From positions 1 to 35,185 of the forward strand of contig NZ_QFRJ01000021.1 of assembly GCF_003143775.1 (NCBI RefSeq): a DNA stretch of 35,185 nt, in the 5' to 3' direction. The position numbers were made by a program, and so were the translations under genes. The number at the start of each line of letters is the position of its first letter. Positions within the stretch are counted from its first letter, which is position 1. The stretch comes from Brumimicrobium oceani (lineage in GTDB: Bacteria; Bacteroidota; Bacteroidia; Flavobacteriales_D; Crocinitomicaceae). Below the pieces are notes generated by a model that was not told the origin of the DNA, searched no databases, and worked only from the letters and a program-made list of their open reading frames with translations. Shown here in pieces: positions 31,783 through 35,185 of the stretch.

Positions 31783-33843
31783 ATGAAAATGAACTTCGCT
31801 AAATTAAAGCCTTTAGTCCGTGCTTTAATTGAACAAGGTTTAATCTTGTTTCCTTCAATACTTATCATCAGATTTTTTGATCTTTTCCTATTTGAAAAAG
31901 AGGTTTTTACAACTAATGGCGAGCTATTAAGAATATTTGCAATTATACTTTATAAGGAACTGGTATTCCTTGTTCTATACCTAATAACAGTAGGACTTTT
32001 ACTAGGATTAATAAAACTTGCTTCTAAACCTATTTATTGGTTCTCTACGGTTTTATCTTCCACTTTTATGGTGTTTCTCTATTTGTCCACCTCTCAATAT
32101 TATCATACCTCTTACCTGCTTTTAGACCATGTCATCCTGTTTTTTACATTAGATGAAATATTAGAAATTGCTTCAACGGAAACAGGACAAGTGACCGGAC
32201 AATTCTTTTGGTACTACTTTTCACCTATTCTACTTCTCGTTTTATCATTCGTTTTTCACAAGAAAATATCCGGTTTTGTATTCAACTCTAAAATACCAAA
32301 AGCAATATTTGCAACGGCGTTAATTGTGTTAGGAGTTAATTTTATGACTAAAAACGCCTTTTTAACTGAGAAACAAAAAATCATTGTTACATCAAAACCA
32401 AAACATATCATTTCAAGTGTGATTAACCACTGGAATGAACAAAATGATTTAATAAACCTCGATAAAAAGGAATTCTTCACCACTGTGAATGAGTTCCGTG
32501 ACTTTATGGGCTGGGAAAATTCGGCAAATCAAGTGGATTATCCTTTTAATAGAAAGCTAAGGAAAAATGAAAACCACTTGGAAACCTACTTTAATGAATT
32601 TGACAAAGCTCCTAATGTCGTAATGGTGTTTTGTGAAGGGCTAAGCTCTACTTTTTCTGGACCAGAGGCCGTGCTTGAAAGCATGACTCCCAATTTAGAT
32701 AAGCTCTATTCAAAAAGTTTATACTGGCCAAACACTATTAGCAACACAGACAGAACGCATGGAGTATTCGCCAATGCATTAGCTTCTTTGCCCCATGGAA
32801 AAGTTCGTGGAATGCTCAATTTAAAATCAACATTTCCGCAGCATTTGTCCATTCCAAAAATACTCGTTTCAAACGGATATCACTCCTCCTTCTCTTACGG
32901 TGGGTGGGGATATTTTGATAATTTCGAACCATTTCTAAAAAAGAATTATGTGGAAAATATTTGGGATAAAGATTACTTGGTAGAACAAGGCATTTACAAA
33001 GTCAAAGACAATGGTACTGCATTCACTTGGGGAATTCAAGATAATGAGATGGTTGATTTATATTTCGAACTTAAGGGCACAAATGCCAAAACTCCTTTTT
33101 TTGATATATTCCTTAATTTAAGTCTCCACAGTCCTTTCGACATTCCGCAAGAGGAAAAATACAAAGCAATTGCAAAAGAAAGAATGAAGAATGTAAAAGA
33201 CGGAGAAACCCTTTATGAAAATTATAAGGAAGTAATCGCTGCAGTCATATATCAAGATGAGGCTTTAGGTAGTTTCATGGAAGAGTACGAAAAACGACCT
33301 GAATATGAAAATACAATTTTTGTTTTCGTGGGTGATCACAACGTAAACACGCTTCCTTTAAGATCAGAGCTCGATTCACACTATGTTCCTCTGGCCATTT
33401 TTAGCCCAAAATTAAAACAAGCTAAAAAGTTCAAAGACATCGTTGCTCACACAGATATTCCGCATAGCATTACAACACTATTAGCTCCTTATTTAAATGT
33501 TAAAGAAATTCCTGAGCAGACCAGTTGGATTGGAAATGGGCTAAGTACAAACAACACCCTTTCCGCTGATCAACCAAAATTCATCGGGCGATTTAACGGA
33601 GACATTATAGGTCTAATTTATGCAGACACACTTTTAATGAATGACCAATTATATAAAATTTCTGGTCCTTTGAACATTACTGAAATAAAAGGTAAAGAAC
33701 GCAAAAAATACTTTGACCATCAATTGAGAAATTACAAAATAATGAATCAATATGTAGTTGATAATTTAAAACTACTACTTCCTGCAGACACATTAGAGTA
33801 TCCCAATGCAAAAGGTGATTTCTTTTTCCCTGAATATGATTGA
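31783..33843 (+). CDS. LTA synthase-family membrane sulfatase-fold enzyme
   Basis: 686 residues. Five membrane helices occupy about residues 10-205 (LILFPSILIIRFFDLFLF, LVFLVLYLITVGLLLGLI, FSPILLLVLSFVFH). An extracytoplasmic alkaline-phosphatase/sulfatase domain starts at about 275 (APNVVMVFCEGLSSTFSG). By analogy with LtaS, the metal/nucleophile residues are Glu285, Thr325 (NTDRTHGVFANALASLPHG) and Asp518-His519 (FVGDHNVNTLP), all present, so it should be active. Family members transfer phosphoglycerol or phosphoethanolamine to glycans or lipids. A Gram-negative has no LTA, so the acceptor is probably an envelope glycan or lipid (inference). It appears monocistronic. Confidence 0.9.
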   Translation: MKMNFAKLKPLVRALIEQGLILFPSILIIRFFDLFLFEKEVFTTNGELLRIFAIILYKELVFLVLYLITVGLLLGLIKLASKPIYWFSTVLSSTFMVFLYLSTSQYYHTSYLLLDHVILFFTLDEILEIASTETGQVTGQFFWYYFSPILLLVLSFVFHKKISGFVFNSKIPKAIFATALIVLGVNFMTKNAFLTEKQKIIVTSKPKHIISSVINHWNEQNDLINLDKKEFFTTVNEFRDFMGWENSANQVDYPFNRKLRKNENHLETYFNEFDKAPNVVMVFCEGLSSTFSGPEAVLESMTPNLDKLYSKSLYWPNTISNTDRTHGVFANALASLPHGKVRGMLNLKSTFPQHLSIPKILVSNGYHSSFSYGGWGYFDNFEPFLKKNYVENIWDKDYLVEQGIYKVKDNGTAFTWGIQDNEMVDLYFELKGTNAKTPFFDIFLNLSLHSPFDIPQEEKYKAIAKERMKNVKDGETLYENYKEVIAAVIYQDEALGSFMEEYEKRPEYENTIFVFVGDHNVNTLPLRSELDSHYVPLAIFSPKLKQAKKFKDIVAHTDIPHSITTLLAPYLNVKEIPEQTSWIGNGLSTNNTLSADQPKFIGRFNGDIIGLIYADTLLMNDQLYKISGPLNITEIKGKERKKYFDHQLRNYKIMNQYVVDNLKLLLPADTLEYPNAKGDFFFPEYD

Positions 33844-34169
33844 TACTGTAGATTTCTTAAATCTAAAATTTTTAGTTTTATTGGTTAATATTCTATTCGT
33901 TCGTAATTCATTAAGGGTAATAAATAAGAACCCGCAACCTAACTTTTATTGATCGTAATCAACAAGCTGTTTTCACTTCAATCCAACTTTATCCTTACCT
34001 TGCTAATCATTTCATCTCCCATCAATAGAATAAGTGAAGTTGAAAGCAAACTAAATCTAGAAGATTGATTTTATCAAAAAAAGCGAATTTTGTCACGTTC
34101 AAGTCGGTTTGACACTTTTGAATAATATAAGAAGATAAACTTTTTTATCTTTAAGAAATAATTTAAATC
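33844..34169. other. Gene-free interval, possible weak promoter
   Basis: About 325 bp. A 7-bp stem (33849-33855 with 33859-33865) followed by an AT-rich tail lies just after the sulfatase-fold gene and could be a weak terminator. TATCTTTA at 34146-34153 lies 16 bp before the next ATG and fits a -7 box without a good -33 element. Nothing else was seen. Confidence 0.4.
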
Positions 34170-34850
34170 ATGATAAAAACAATTCCAGAGAAAGCATTCA
34201 TGTTCTTAAAAGAACTAGCAAGAAATAATGATAGAGATTGGTTCAATGAAAATAAACCAGAGTTTAAGTCAATTGAAGGAGAGGTGAAGACGTTTTTCAA
34301 CGAACTTTTAATCCGAATGCAGGAATATGATAAAATAGAAAAACTCAAAATGTTTCGCATTTATAGGGATGTACGCTTCTCTAAGAACAAGGAACCATAC
34401 AAAACTCATATCAGTGGAAACTATATTCGCGTTAAACCAGAATTAAGGGGTAGTTACTATCTGCACATTCAACCCAATGCGAGTTTTATAGCCGCTGGTT
34501 TTTGGGCACCTGAAAAAGATGATTTATTGCGGATAAGAAAAGAGTTTGAATTGGACGCTTCAGAAATTAGAACAATACTTGCCGATCAGCATCTAAAATC
34601 AATTTGGGGTGAACTTGAAGGTGAGGAATTAAAAACCGCCCCTAAAGGTTTCAGTAAAGATCATAAGAACATTGATTTAATAAGGAAGAAACAATTCGTG
34701 TTCACAAAAAACTTCACAGACCAAGAAGTACTATCTGCAGATTTTATTAAAGAAGTGGATACCGCTTTTAAAGCAATTAGACCGTATTTTGATTACATGA
34801 GCGAAGTTTTAACCACCGATGAAAACGGCCTTTCACTGATTGAAAATTAA
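34170..34850 (+). CDS. DUF2461-family protein
   Basis: 226 residues, cytoplasmic. The pattern FLKELARNNDRDWFNENKPE, MFRIYRDVRFSKNKEPYKTH, SYYLHIQPNASFIAAGFWAP and LKTAPKGFSKDHKNIDLIRK is that of DUF2461 (TIGR02453), a widespread family of unknown function. Length is normal (~220 aa) and both ends look intact. It stands alone between gaps. A -7-like box lies at 34146-34153. Confidence 0.9.
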   Translation: MIKTIPEKAFMFLKELARNNDRDWFNENKPEFKSIEGEVKTFFNELLIRMQEYDKIEKLKMFRIYRDVRFSKNKEPYKTHISGNYIRVKPELRGSYYLHIQPNASFIAAGFWAPEKDDLLRIRKEFELDASEIRTILADQHLKSIWGELEGEELKTAPKGFSKDHKNIDLIRKKQFVFTKNFTDQEVLSADFIKEVDTAFKAIRPYFDYMSEVLTTDENGLSLIEN

Positions 34851-34900
34851 ATCCTATAACTCAAGAAAACTATGAAGAGCATGCAAAAACTCCAAATTAA

Positions 34901-35062
34901 CTAAAGCTTCTCTATTTCCTTCAAAAGCTCTGAAGCTTCATAAGTTTTTTCATCACTCAACTTTCGATTTGTTTTAGACAAATTAAAGGCCTCTTTCAAT
35001 AGTTTTTCATACTTCTCTTCTAATTTTTCCTTCTCTGTTTTCTTCTTAAATAATCCGATACA
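34901..35062 (-). pseudogene. Lacal_2735-like small protein gene lacking a start codon
   Basis: On the minus strand an open frame of 53 codons ending with TAG at 34901 reads GLFKKKTEKEKLEEKYEKLL, then KEAFNLSKTNRKLSDEKTYE, then ASELLKEIEKL. This fits the Lacal_2735 family of ~55-aa charged coiled-coil proteins, which begin MFGLFKKK. Here the codons before GLFKKK are ATG TAG TGT ATC, so the expected ATG is separated from the body by a stop and no ATG, GTG or TTG is in place. The ATG-TAG pair is the end of the adjacent transposase-like frame. The first codons were probably replaced when that element inserted. It could be expressed only with a non-canonical start such as ATC. Confidence 0.72.
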
Positions 35063-35185
35063 CTACATGACAATTTTCAATAAAACCTTGCTAAATCCTT
35101 TCTTTTCAGGGTTCAAAAGGAAGCTTGATATATATTCTAATCCATATTTGAAAACCGATTTAGCTCTATGACCATGCTTTTTTAT
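35063..35185 (-). CDS. C-terminal end of a probable IS4-type transposase (cut by the window edge)
   Basis: The minus-strand frame is open from the window edge to TAG at 35063-35065 and gives 40 residues. They include KKHGHRAKSVFKYGLEYISS, then FLLNPEKKGFSKVLLKIVM. The HG-x-x-AKS-x-F-x-YGL-x-x-I-x-x-x-LLNP pattern resembles the C-terminus of Bacteroidota IS4-family transposases as I remember it. The last residues differ from the common FLSCT ending. The remainder and both inverted repeats are outside or unrecognised. The direct junction with the start-less small gene supports a mobile-element origin. Confidence 0.5.
   Translation of the reverse strand: MKKHGHRAKSVFKYGLEYISSFLLNPEKKGFSKVLLKIVM

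Overview
The window looks like chromosomal DNA of a Bacteroidota bacterium, most likely order Flavobacteriales. The composition is AT-rich, and five proteins end in type IX secretion system (T9SS) type A sorting domains. Several genes are preceded by Bacteroidota-type -7 boxes (TAnnTTTG/A), and small conserved families of this phylum are present. The repeat-rich surface proteins suggest a Fluviicola/Crocinitomicaceae-like organism, but that is inference only. No rRNA, tRNA or CRISPR array was seen.

Region 1-11640 is a surface/signalling block. A lamin-tail protein with six 53-residue repeats (241-2448) is followed by a mostly empty 0.8 kb gap. Next comes a compact minus-strand operon of three exported proteins: an unknown at 6904-7995, an LRR/EF-hand-loop protein at 4846-6882 and a beta-helix protein at 3277-4839. 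It ends in a terminator at 3126-3155. The operon is divergent from an overlapping two-gene two-component system: a propeller-sensor LytS-type histidine kinase (8130-10925) and a LytTR response regulator (10918-11640). A 15-bp direct repeat with 20-bp spacing sits between the two units and is a good candidate for the LytTR binding site. I consider this the most interesting candidate system in the window.

Region 11675-20263 is mostly housekeeping: an S9 prolyl oligopeptidase lipoprotein, urocanate hydratase (hutU) and valyl-tRNA synthetase (valS), all on the minus strand. Between the peptidase and hutU lies an antitoxin/ParE-type toxin pair followed by a second antitoxin copy whose start codon position reads ATA. 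Several palindromic or dispersed intergenic repeats lie in this region.

Region 20264-25548 holds a free secreted propeller protein with a T9SS tag, a PadR/PspC operon with a clear promoter-operator, and a DUF4920 lipoprotein.

Region 25553-31450 holds an acyl-CoA dehydrogenase, ribF overlapping an LRR gene by 44 bp, a six-unit ~59-bp tandem array, a DUF6495-like gene, and a double-fasciclin T9SS protein with a strong terminator.

Region 31783-35185 holds an LTA synthase/sulfatase-fold membrane enzyme and a DUF2461 gene. At the right edge, a Lacal_2735-like small gene has lost its start codon where the C-terminal end of a probable IS4-type transposase abuts it.
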